Assembly (NCBI GenBank): GCA_937936675.1
Contig: CALDDL010000146.1
Coordinates: 1-14,722, forward strand
Source: an uncultured bacterium
GTDB taxonomy: Bacteria; Bacteroidota; Ignavibacteria; Ignavibacteriales; Melioribacteraceae
DNA length: 14,722 nucleotides
Direction: 5' to 3'
Shown: one piece after another, positions 1-7,152 of the stretch
Numbering within the stretch: position 1 is the stretch's first letter
Layout: each line of letters starts with the position of its first letter
Made by a program: the position numbers and the translations under genes
Notes under the pieces: model-generated
Seen by the model: only the letters and a program-made list of their open reading frames with translations
Databases searched by the model: none
What the model was told of the DNA's origin: nothing

Positions 1-187
1 AAGAATGTTATATAAATGTTAACAAAGCTTTAAGTTTTTGCAGTTTAATTGTCTTCGCCTTGTGTGGAAAATATTATTTATTAACTATGACTACTATATA
101 AAAAATTTATAATCGCCATAAATTATTTTAACGAGACTCCGGTAATATTCATTTAATTTTATATATGTTATGAATATAAAAACTAAT
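1..187. other. AT-rich intergenic stretch, no gene seen
   Basis: I see no open reading frame, RNA gene, strong hairpin or direct repeat in this stretch. It lies beyond the 3' end of crcB. Whatever gene lies further left is outside the window. Confidence 0.6.
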
Positions 188-565
188 TTAAGCTAATGAT
201 TTAGCTGCTAAGTAAGATAAGTAAACTGCACCTAGTGTTGCAATGACATTTAATAGTATATTAATTAAAGCAAAAAACAGTTCAGTTTCTTTAAATAAGT
301 TGACTGTTTCAAAAGCGAAAGTGGAAAAGGTAGTAAAACCGCCGCAAAAACCAATAGTTAGAAAGATTTTTAATTCAGGAGAAATGACTTCTTTAGCATC
401 TAAGAAAAAGATGATAAATCCTAAGGCGAAGCTACCGAGAACATTAACGATAAGAGTACCAAAAGGGAAATTTACCGGAAGAAATCGGTGTACAGAACCC
501 GAAATCCAAAATCGAAACACACCGCCAAGTGCCGCCCCAGCAGCTATTAGTAAATAATTATACAT
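188..565 (-). CDS. crcB: Fluoride ion channel CrcB/Fluc
   Basis: Small inner-membrane channel that exports fluoride and works as an antiparallel dual-topology dimer. The 125 residues fit the family's usual length of about 120-130 and give four hydrophobic segments (about 3-22, 33-55, 65-88, 97-120). Seen directly: the GGVFRFW motif with Arg18, the GTLIVNVLGSF motif with the pore asparagine Asn41, and GFCGGFTTFSTF with Phe80 and Phe83, which match the family's phenylalanine pore residues. The GGFTTFST loop corresponds to the central sodium site. Only one copy is present, so a homodimer is expected. The start is the ATG at 565; no clear Shine-Dalgarno precedes it. The gene lies downstream of tRNA-Lys but is separated from it by a hairpin terminator, so it is probably transcribed alone. 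I see no fluoride riboswitch in the short leader. Confidence 0.95.
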   Translation of the reverse strand: MYNYLLIAAGAALGGVFRFWISGSVHRFLPVNFPFGTLIVNVLGSFALGFIIFFLDAKEVISPELKIFLTIGFCGGFTTFSTFAFETVNLFKETELFFALINILLNVIATLGAVYLSYLAAKSLA

Positions 566-626
566 TTATCATTTTTTGACTTTAAATTTACGAAGATTCA
601 ACATGGAGAACAAACTCTTTAAAATG

Positions 627-662
627 AAAAAAGCCCTGTAAGGATTCTTACAGAGCTTTTTT
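627..662 (-). terminator. Intrinsic terminator after tRNA-Lys, bidirectional in form
   Basis: A near-perfect inverted repeat pairs 627-642 with 647-662 around a 4-base loop (GATT). The only mismatch is C635 against A654. Six A residues at one end and six T residues at the other give a U-run in both directions. It begins five bases after the tRNA 3' end on the minus strand, so its natural job is to end the tRNA transcript before crcB. No plus-strand gene lies to its left in this window. Confidence 0.85.
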
Positions 663-666
663 ATCG

Positions 667-738
667 TGAGCGCGGGTGGGCTCGAACCACCGACCCTTTG
701 CTTAAAAGGCAAATGCTCTACCCCTGAGCTACGCGCCC
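667..738 (-). tRNA. trnK: tRNA-Lys (anticodon UUU)
   Basis: A complete 72-nt cloverleaf can be folded by eye on the minus strand. The acceptor stem pairs GGGCGCG (738-732) with CGCGCTC (674-668), with one G-U pair. The D arm is GCTC...GAGC, and the T arm carries the GGTTCGAGCC loop signature. The anticodon stem TTTGC/GCAAA encloses the loop CTTTTAA, which places anticodon UUU at 706-704 with A37. The discriminator base is A at 667. The 3' CCA is not encoded and must be added after transcription. A terminator follows directly. Confidence 0.96.
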
Positions 739-765
739 CTCACGTATTTATCAAAATACAGACTT

Positions 766-796
766 CAAATATATTATCTTTCTAATTAAATCTCAA
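766..796 (-). promoter_or_regulatory. Candidate Bacteroidota-type promoter for tRNA-Lys
   Basis: On the minus strand TATATTTG (773-766) fits the TAnnTTTG -7 element of the primary sigma factor in Bacteroidota. A TTG triplet (796-794) lies 20 bases upstream, near the expected spacing of the -33 element. A start about 5-7 bases downstream would leave a leader of about 20 bases before the tRNA. This is a consensus match in AT-rich DNA and has not been demonstrated as a promoter. Confidence 0.4.
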
Positions 797-942
797 GCCG
801 AAAACCTTAAAAAAATATTCAGCACTTAGTCCAATTATTTGCAATTTTAATAATAATCCGATTGTTTTGCAAATAAACACTCTTTAATCTTTATTTTATA
901 TTATTTTTTCATATATTTTTGTTTCAATATTCTGTTGAGATT

Positions 943-2295
943 ATGAATAAATATACCATTTTAATTGCCGATGACGATGAGAACCTTTGTTACCTTCTTA
1001 AGGAAGAATTGGTAAATGAAGGTTATATAGTTGATATTGTTTATGATGGAAAAGACGCTATCGAAGCAATTAAAAAGAAAAATTTCGATGTAGTGCTTCT
1101 AGATCTCGAAATGAAAGAAGTCTCCGGCGAACAAGTTCTAAAATTTGTTAAAGAAAATCATCCCGATCTCCAAGTGATAGTATTAACCGCAAAATCAGAA
1201 GTTCGTACCGCAATACATTGTATCAAACAGGGTGCTTATGATTTCATCTCTAAACCGTATGAATTCGGTCAATTAGCAATTACTATTAAACGAGCAATAG
1301 ACCACCACAAATTAGTAATTGAGAATAAATTATTAAGTGCCAAAATTGCATCTTCTCCTAATAAAATAATCGGGGAAAGCGTTAGCATAAAAAACATTCT
1401 TTCTTTTGCAGAGAAATCAGCAAAATCGAATTCTAATATATTACTCGAAGGTGAAACTGGAACGGGAAAAGAACTCTTTGCAGAATTCATTCATAAAAAT
1501 TCCGATCGGTCAGAGAAGCCATTCGTGGCAATCAATTGTGCTTCTTTACCCGATCAACTAATAGAAAGCGAACTCTTTGGTTATGAAAAGGGTGCATTCA
1601 CCGATGCAAAGGCTTCTAAACAAGGGCTTGTCGAGATAGCCAATGGAGGAACTCTTTTCTTAGATGAGATTGGAGAGCTCAGTTTAGCTTTGCAGCCAAA
1701 ATTACTTCGCTTCCTCGAGAATGGCGAATTCAGGAGAATCGGAGGAATCAATTCTCTTAATTCTGACGTTCGAGTAATCGGGGCTACTAATAAAAATTTA
1801 ATGGAGGAAGCGGAGAATAAAAATTTTAGACGCGATCTTTTATTCCGATTAAATGTAATAACACTTACGATTCCCCCACTCCGCGAAAGAGGCGATGATG
1901 TTATTTTGCTAAGCAATTATTTCCTTGATAAAAAATCACCAATTCGTTCCAGAAAAAAGCTTACCCCTGAAGCTGAGAGAGAGCTATACCGTTACAATTT
2001 TCCCGGTAATGTAAGAGAATTAGAACACATAATTGAAAGAGCTATTATTTTTTCAGATGAGAATAAAATACATATTAAAGACCTTAACATTCCAAAAGAG
2101 GAATTTGATTTCACAAATTTTATTGAGGTCGAAGGGAAAATTTTAACTCTATCCGAAATAGAAGCAATTCATATCAAACGTGCACTAGACCTTAATAATT
2201 GGAGTCGTGAAATTACAGCTAGGATTTTAGGAATTAGCCAAAAAACTCTTTATAACAAAATAATGAATTATAACTTAAAACAAGATGAGCCCTAA
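943..2295 (+). CDS. NtrC-family sigma54-dependent response regulator
   Basis: Phosphorylation-controlled enhancer-binding activator of RNA polymerase-sigma54. The 450 residues show three domains in order. The receiver (about 3-120) has acidic residues Asp10-12, phospho-acceptor Asp54, Thr82 and Lys104. The AAA+ domain (about 142-370) has Walker A GETGTGKE at 170-177, Walker B LFLDE at 238-242 and the arginine-rich FRRDLLFRLN region. The C-terminal Fis-type helix-turn-helix (about 405-445) includes ARILGISQKTLYNK. The sigma54-contacting loop reads GAFTDA (217-222) instead of the textbook GAFTGA. I chose the ATG at 943, since an in-frame TTG at 919 would only add eight residues ahead of the receiver's first strand. 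It lies 53 bp ahead of a soluble kinase-receiver gene, its probable partner. Its targets are not visible, and no clear -24/-12 promoter was found in the window. A PilR-like role is possible given the neighbouring pil operon, but that is inference. Confidence 0.93.
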   Translation: MNKYTILIADDDENLCYLLKEELVNEGYIVDIVYDGKDAIEAIKKKNFDVVLLDLEMKEVSGEQVLKFVKENHPDLQVIVLTAKSEVRTAIHCIKQGAYDFISKPYEFGQLAITIKRAIDHHKLVIENKLLSAKIASSPNKIIGESVSIKNILSFAEKSAKSNSNILLEGETGTGKELFAEFIHKNSDRSEKPFVAINCASLPDQLIESELFGYEKGAFTDAKASKQGLVEIANGGTLFLDEIGELSLALQPKLLRFLENGEFRRIGGINSLNSDVRVIGATNKNLMEEAENKNFRRDLLFRLNVITLTIPPLRERGDDVILLSNYFLDKKSPIRSRKKLTPEAERELYRYNFPGNVRELEHIIERAIIFSDENKIHIKDLNIPKEEFDFTNFIEVEGKILTLSEIEAIHIKRALDLNNWSREITARILGISQKTLYNKIMNYNLKQDEP

Positions 2296-2348
2296 ATCTA
2301 CTAAATATATTACTACCATATTTTTATTCTCCTTTAATATGAGATTAA

Positions 2349-3437
2349 ATGAACACCAAAGGTAGCCATAAATTATCTTTACTCTTTCATGATCTTAATA
2401 ATATTTTCGCACGAATCGTTACGAGTACCGAACTATTAAAACAAGATGAGAGTTTAAACTTAAGCTCGAACACTTTATTAAAGAGCATAGAGAATAGCAT
2501 ACACGCTGCCTCAGAATTGATTGATGAATTTAAGTCTCAAAGCGGCACTCCAATATCTCAGCAGCGACTTATCAATATGGATATTCTTCTTAGTGATCTT
2601 ATCGCGGTTTATCGCGAAAAATTTAAAGGTACATTAGAATTTTCTCTTAATATGGCAGATGATCTATATCAGGTGAAAGCAAATTACGGAGAACTATACC
2701 GATTATTCCTAAACCTTATTGTTAATGCTTCCGAGGCTATAAAATCAGAGGGAGCAATAACTATTCGTGCGGCTAATACTATAAACAAAATTCAAAATCT
2801 TGAGCCTAATTTTTTTGAAGGTGATCAAGCAGCGGTTTGTATTGAAATAGCCGATACCGGCGTAGGTATAGAACCGGAATTAATCGATAAAATATTTGTA
2901 GAAAGTTTTTCTACTAAGAATAAAAAAAATTCGGGACTCGGGCTTGCAATAGTAAAAAACATAATTGATTCATTGCATGGCTCTATTGAAGTATCGAGCG
3001 TTCCTAATCATGGTACAAAATTTACTGTTACGCTTCCTGCTATTAAACCAATTCAAAAATCGTCGATTCCCAATAAAAAGAGGATCTTAATTGCAGAGGA
3101 CGATTCGATCTTAAGAGAACTTTTACGGGATCTATTAGCCTCTTATGATTATTCAATTATCGAATGCTCCTCCGGCGAACAAGTAATTAATTTAATAGGC
3201 AAGATTGATATCGATTTATATATAATCGATCATCAAATGCCCGGCATTACAGGTATTAATTGCATTGAAGAGATTCGCTCGAATAATATTGATACTCCTA
3301 TTATCCTCGCCACTGGCGCATTAACAAAAAACGAAGAAAAAATTATTGAAGAGCTCGGAATCATAGATGTTTTCAAAAAGCCTTATATATTTGAAAGAAT
3401 GCTAAAAAGAATTAATGAATTAACACAAAATTTATAG
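2349..3437 (+). CDS. Soluble histidine kinase with C-terminal receiver domain
   Basis: Cytoplasmic hybrid kinase of 362 residues with no transmembrane segment and no N-terminal sensor domain. The dimerisation/phosphoacceptor region starts almost at the N terminus, with His14 in LLFHDLNNIF (an NtrB-like HDLNN box). The ATPase domain follows: N box around Asn126 (LNLIVNASEA), DTGVGI at 169-174 and GLGLA at 196-200. A receiver domain occupies about 244-360, with Asp251/Asp252, phospho-acceptor Asp294 (IIDHQMPG), Thr322 and Lys344. All catalytic residues I can check are present. The order kinase-then-receiver suggests either an internal phosphorelay or feedback control. It follows the sigma54 activator by 53 bp on the same strand and is the obvious phosphodonor for it. 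Without a sensor domain, input must come from a partner protein or through the receiver. Its 3' end overlaps the convergent receiver-DHp gene by 6 bp. Confidence 0.9.
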   Translation: MNTKGSHKLSLLFHDLNNIFARIVTSTELLKQDESLNLSSNTLLKSIENSIHAASELIDEFKSQSGTPISQQRLINMDILLSDLIAVYREKFKGTLEFSLNMADDLYQVKANYGELYRLFLNLIVNASEAIKSEGAITIRAANTINKIQNLEPNFFEGDQAAVCIEIADTGVGIEPELIDKIFVESFSTKNKKNSGLGLAIVKNIIDSLHGSIEVSSVPNHGTKFTVTLPAIKPIQKSSIPNKKRILIAEDDSILRELLRDLLASYDYSIIECSSGEQVINLIGKIDIDLYIIDHQMPGITGINCIEEIRSNNIDTPIILATGALTKNEEKIIEELGIIDVFKKPYIFERMLKRINELTQNL

Positions 3438-4085
3438 GTCGATCAGTTTTCTCTCATCATCCAATTCTTTTATCATCGGCTTTTTAATAGATGTTAATTT
3501 CTCAAGAAGCTTTATAATGTCTGAGGCAGCATTCTCAATGAATTCAACTCTTTTCAAAACAACATCTTTCGATAGTTCAGGTTTGGATAATTCTCTTCTA
3601 ATAGCGGCGATAGAAAGGTTTATAAGAGTGAGTGGCTGCTTAATTTCATGATTAGCGGTTGCTACTGTTGCACCAAATGTTTTCACCTTCTCCAGTTCAA
3701 TAAGTATTTGATTGACTTCTCTAAAGCGAAGCGCAGAATTAATACGTGCTACTAATTCAACACGGTTGAATGGTTTTCTGATATAATCAAATGCACCGGC
3801 TGCGAAACCTTCTTTTAAGTTCTCTACTTCAGAAAGTGCCGTCAATAAAATAATCGGAATTGTTTTTGTTTTATCATTTGAAGAGATTGCTTTACAAACA
3901 TCCAACCCTGAAATTCCGGGCATAAGAATATCAAGAAGAATAAGATCGGGATTTTCTGCCTCAGCTTTTTCTATGCCCATCTGACCTTCATAAGCAGTAA
4001 CTACATCAAACTTCTCCCTTTCTAATCGGTCTTTTAATAAAAAGACGTTATCCGGGTTATCATCTATAATTAGTATTTTTTTCAT
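3432..4085 (-). CDS. Receiver-DHp protein lacking an ATPase domain
   Basis: Predicted cytoplasmic signalling protein of 217 residues. The receiver (about 2-120) is intact: Asp8/Asp9, phospho-acceptor Asp52 (LILLDILMPG), Thr82 and Lys104. It is followed by a helical segment (about 121-200) containing TANHEIKQPLTLINLSIAAI, a histidine kinase H box with His146. The protein then ends: there is no N, G1 or G2 box, so it cannot bind ATP as a kinase. The stop is followed by the neighbouring convergent gene, and I see no in-frame remnant of an ATPase domain on this strand, so the length looks natural. The start codon overlaps the stop of the upstream hybrid kinase (ATGA, 4082-4085), implying translational coupling. 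It may shuttle phosphate between Asp52 and His146, act as an Spo0B-like phosphotransferase, or heterodimerise with another kinase. All three roles are inference. Confidence 0.85.
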   Translation of the reverse strand: MKKILIIDDNPDNVFLLKDRLEREKFDVVTAYEGQMGIEKAEAENPDLILLDILMPGISGLDVCKAISSNDKTKTIPIILLTALSEVENLKEGFAAGAFDYIRKPFNRVELVARINSALRFREVNQILIELEKVKTFGATVATANHEIKQPLTLINLSIAAIRRELSKPELSKDVVLKRVEFIENAASDIIKLLEKLTSIKKPMIKELDDERKLIDL

Positions 4086-7000
4086 TTCTTGCTTTCTTTC
4101 TTTTTGGAAAGATATTTTTTGATTTTTGTTTCTAACTCAATCGTATTAACGGGTTTTGTAATAAGGTCATTAAAACCGTTTCGCTCAATTATTCCTTTAT
4201 TATCAAGCATCGCATAAGCTGTTAGAGCAATCACCGGAATAGAAGAATATTTTGCTTCTCCCTTAATTCTTTTAATAGTCTGAAATCCATCCATCTGCGG
4301 CATCATAATATCGAGAAGAATTATATCCGGAATTCTTGTATTAAGAATAGTTAAACACTCCACTCCGTTTGAAGCGAATATGGTTTCATAGCCTAGGTCT
4401 TTAAGTATCTCACCGATTGTATAAAGAGTATCGTTATTATCATCCACGACCATTATGAATTCATTTTTACCTGCAATCGCATCATCATCATTGCTCGCAC
4501 TAAAAGGAAGTTCATCATCAGGTAGTATTCCATAGTTTTCTACATTATAACCTATGATCCCTATTTCGTCTCTAATAATTTTTAGAATATCAAGCGGATG
4601 CATTCCGGCAGTCTTAACTCTTTTACTAAAATCTTTTTTTAAAGTTTCAATTTCGGATTCGGACAAATTCTTTAATGATTTTCCCCAGCCAGTTTTTTTC
4701 TTCGGTTCCACTGAAGCAACGATAATTACTGAATCATTTTTTATTTTATTCAGTTCAGAAATTAGTTCCCATGGGTCTAATTCCAAAGTGAGTGGATCAA
4801 CTACAATCGCCTTGCATGCAATTCCATCTTTATCATCTTCATATTCTTTTGCAGTAATATAATTTTGTACTAAGATATTATATCCATCCAAATAATCAGA
4901 AAGGATATTTTTCAATTCGCTATTATTGCTGAATATTGCTGTTTTACCTATATAATTTCTTATGGGTTTATCGATAGAACCAAATAATGAAGTCTCGATA
5001 ATATCTAAAATAGAGTCGTTTAATATAAACGAAATAGCCGTACCGCTTTTCAAATTGCTTGTGATATTGAACTTGCTGTCAAGCATCTCAATATATTTTC
5101 TGGAAATAGCGAGACCGAGCCCTGCGCCTCCATATTTTCTTCCTAGTCCATTATCCACTTGTGTAAACTCACTAAAAACCGTTTCTATTTGATCGGCAGG
5201 AATCCCAATCCCCGTATCACTTACAATAAATTCTATCCTCTTATCATCAAGTATATTTGTCTTTAATTTCACTTCCCCCTTTTCGGTGAACTTAATAGAA
5301 TTATAAATTAGATTGAGTAATATTTGTTCGAGCTTAGCTTTATCGGTATTAAGAAGTACGTTCCTATTCAAATCTTTTTCATATTTGAATTTAAGATTCT
5401 TCTCCTGCACCATTAAACGCGTACTTTCAATAATCTCTTCCAAAAATTCATCAAGAAGGAATGAATCTTTTCTTATTTCCACCTTATCCGTATCGAGCTT
5501 AGAAAATTCCAATATATTATTAATTAGGTTAAGAAGTTTTTTTCCGTTTCTTAAAATGATATTATTACGTTCAATCGTCTTTGGTGCGGCATTGCTCTCT
5601 TTAAGCATCAGTTCCGTCAATCCTAAAATAGAGATTAATGGAGTGCGAAGTTCGTGCGACATATTAGCAAGGAATTGAGACTTGGATTCAACTAAATTTT
5701 CTAGTTGCTTTAGTGTCCTCGCGTTGCTTATTCCAATAGCTAATTGTTCATCAATCTTTTCTAAATATTCTATAATGTTTTTTTCAGGGTTTGTATCCGA
5801 ACCCAATTCCAGAAGCGCAATAACCTCATTATTATAAAGAAGCGGGAACACTAAAATATATTTTAATTTAATCGAAACAATTCCCGAAGTCATTTCGGGA
5901 TAGTTATCTTGGAACTTAAATTCTGTTGGCTGCTTGTTTTCTATTGCGGATTTATAAACGCTCATCTCGAGCATCATCTCTTTAGAATTGCTTACAATAC
6001 CTGCCGATGAGATATACTTCGGTTCATTATTTTCAACTAAATATAAAGCTCCGAAATGAACTCCCGTGCTCTGTAATATTCTCTCTAATGCCGAATCCGA
6101 TATCTCTTTTAGCGATGGATTGCGGTTAATAAGTGAGATAAATTGAGTATAGTCTTCTTCGCTTTTTTTATTAATCTCAATTTCATTAAGCATTTTATTA
6201 AAGGTCATTCCAAGTTCGCCTATTTCATCCTTGGAAATAATTTTAACACGATGAGAATAATCGCCCTTGCTAGTAGTCTCTGCAGCGTCACTCAATAATC
6301 CAATCTGTTTTCGGAACTTGGCAGTCAACACAAATACAATGATGAAAGCAAATGCGCTACCGGCAACTGCAATAATAATTACAATATTTCTTATTAAATC
6401 CCTTAAAGCACCACCCTCGCTATAAAACTTAAAGACAACAAATTTTATTTTGGCTGGTGATTCGATCGTATTAGGCGGAACTACCAATGAAGCTACAAAA
6501 TCTGCACTGCTCGTCTCTTCTGAATAAATATCAAAATTATTTTTATATCTTAATGCCCTAATTGAATTTTCAATTATAATATTATATCCTTGATTAGCAT
6601 CGCTTTTAGAAATAATTAAAGGGGATTCATCAATAATAAGAGCTGCATTAAGCTCTGCCTTTTCCGCAAGTTTATTTAAAAACTCCTCACTTATACTGAA
6701 CCCGTAATAATAAGTAATCGTGTCATTTAGACGATAATACTTCAAAACTATATTCGGATTATTTTCGAAAAATTTTTGTAACCCATTCGAGTTACCGTTA
6801 AATGATAAATCAGTCGTTTTCTTGAATATTCTTTTATTAATCAGAGAATCATTTATAATAGTAAAAATAAAATCAATACCCGTAGTATCGAGATTATATC
6901 TATCTATTGTATTATTGCTTTGAATTAATTTAATGAAATCGGTATCGAGGGATTCAACTTTCTGTTGAAATGAAAAGACAAAATCGTTTGATGCGTTTAG

Positions 7001-7126
7001 AATATCTCGAGATTGCGCATCTCTAAGAATAGTACTCGTAAATGAGTAATAGATCAAAGCGGTAATTCCCGATAGAAGAATTACCACCACTGAGGTAATT
7101 AATAATAACCTTACATTTAGTTTCAT
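4082..7126 (-). CDS. Membrane hybrid sensor histidine kinase (HAMP-GAF-kinase-receivers)
   Basis: Large inner-membrane sensor kinase of 1014 residues. The order is: transmembrane helix 1 (about 6-28); an extracytoplasmic sensor region of about 215 residues I cannot assign to a family; transmembrane helix 2 (about 246-268); HAMP (about 269-322); a GAF-like domain (about 330-465); and a phosphoacceptor domain with His491 (LANMSHELRTPL). The ATPase domain has Asn609, DTGIGI (637-642) and GGAGLGLA (666-673). A degenerate receiver-like segment (about 727-860) follows. A complete C-terminal receiver (about 890-1010) has Asp895/896, Asp939, Thr969 and Lys991. It starts 26 bp after the secretin gene and ends overlapping the receiver-DHp gene, so it is probably part of the pil operon. 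It may sense surface or envelope signals and phosphorylate its own receiver, the following protein, or both. The ligand and output are unknown. Confidence 0.92.
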   Translation of the reverse strand: MKLNVRLLLITSVVVILLSGITALIYYSFTSTILRDAQSRDILNASNDFVFSFQQKVESLDTDFIKLIQSNNTIDRYNLDTTGIDFIFTIINDSLINKRIFKKTTDLSFNGNSNGLQKFFENNPNIVLKYYRLNDTITYYYGFSISEEFLNKLAEKAELNAALIIDESPLIISKSDANQGYNIIIENSIRALRYKNNFDIYSEETSSADFVASLVVPPNTIESPAKIKFVVFKFYSEGGALRDLIRNIVIIIAVAGSAFAFIIVFVLTAKFRKQIGLLSDAAETTSKGDYSHRVKIISKDEIGELGMTFNKMLNEIEINKKSEEDYTQFISLINRNPSLKEISDSALERILQSTGVHFGALYLVENNEPKYISSAGIVSNSKEMMLEMSVYKSAIENKQPTEFKFQDNYPEMTSGIVSIKLKYILVFPLLYNNEVIALLELGSDTNPEKNIIEYLEKIDEQLAIGISNARTLKQLENLVESKSQFLANMSHELRTPLISILGLTELMLKESNAAPKTIERNNIILRNGKKLLNLINNILEFSKLDTDKVEIRKDSFLLDEFLEEIIESTRLMVQEKNLKFKYEKDLNRNVLLNTDKAKLEQILLNLIYNSIKFTEKGEVKLKTNILDDKRIEFIVSDTGIGIPADQIETVFSEFTQVDNGLGRKYGGAGLGLAISRKYIEMLDSKFNITSNLKSGTAISFILNDSILDIIETSLFGSIDKPIRNYIGKTAIFSNNSELKNILSDYLDGYNILVQNYITAKEYEDDKDGIACKAIVVDPLTLELDPWELISELNKIKNDSVIIVASVEPKKKTGWGKSLKNLSESEIETLKKDFSKRVKTAGMHPLDILKIIRDEIGIIGYNVENYGILPDDELPFSASNDDDAIAGKNEFIMVVDDNNDTLYTIGEILKDLGYETIFASNGVECLTILNTRIPDIILLDIMMPQMDGFQTIKRIKGEAKYSSIPVIALTAYAMLDNKGIIERNGFNDLITKPVNTIELETKIKKYLSKKKESKK

Positions 7127-7152
7127 ATTGCTTTATCATTCAATTCGGCTGA

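Noticed and set aside
243..557. Open frame of 104 codons on the plus strand across crcB
   Set aside because: It lies antisense to a clearly recognisable CrcB with intact pore motifs, and its product is a Lys-rich sequence with no family features.
566..626. Possible fluoride riboswitch upstream of crcB
   Set aside because: The leader is only about 60 bases beyond the terminator, and I cannot find the conserved crcB-motif segments or their pseudoknot pairing.
914..921. TATTTTTG ahead of the NtrC-family gene, matching TAnnTTTG
   Set aside because: No TTG lies at the expected upstream spacing, and the region is so T-rich that a chance match is likely.
919..942. TTG start eight codons upstream for the NtrC-family gene
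   Set aside because: The ATG at 943 places the first receiver strand at the normal distance from the N terminus, and the extra residues match nothing in the family.
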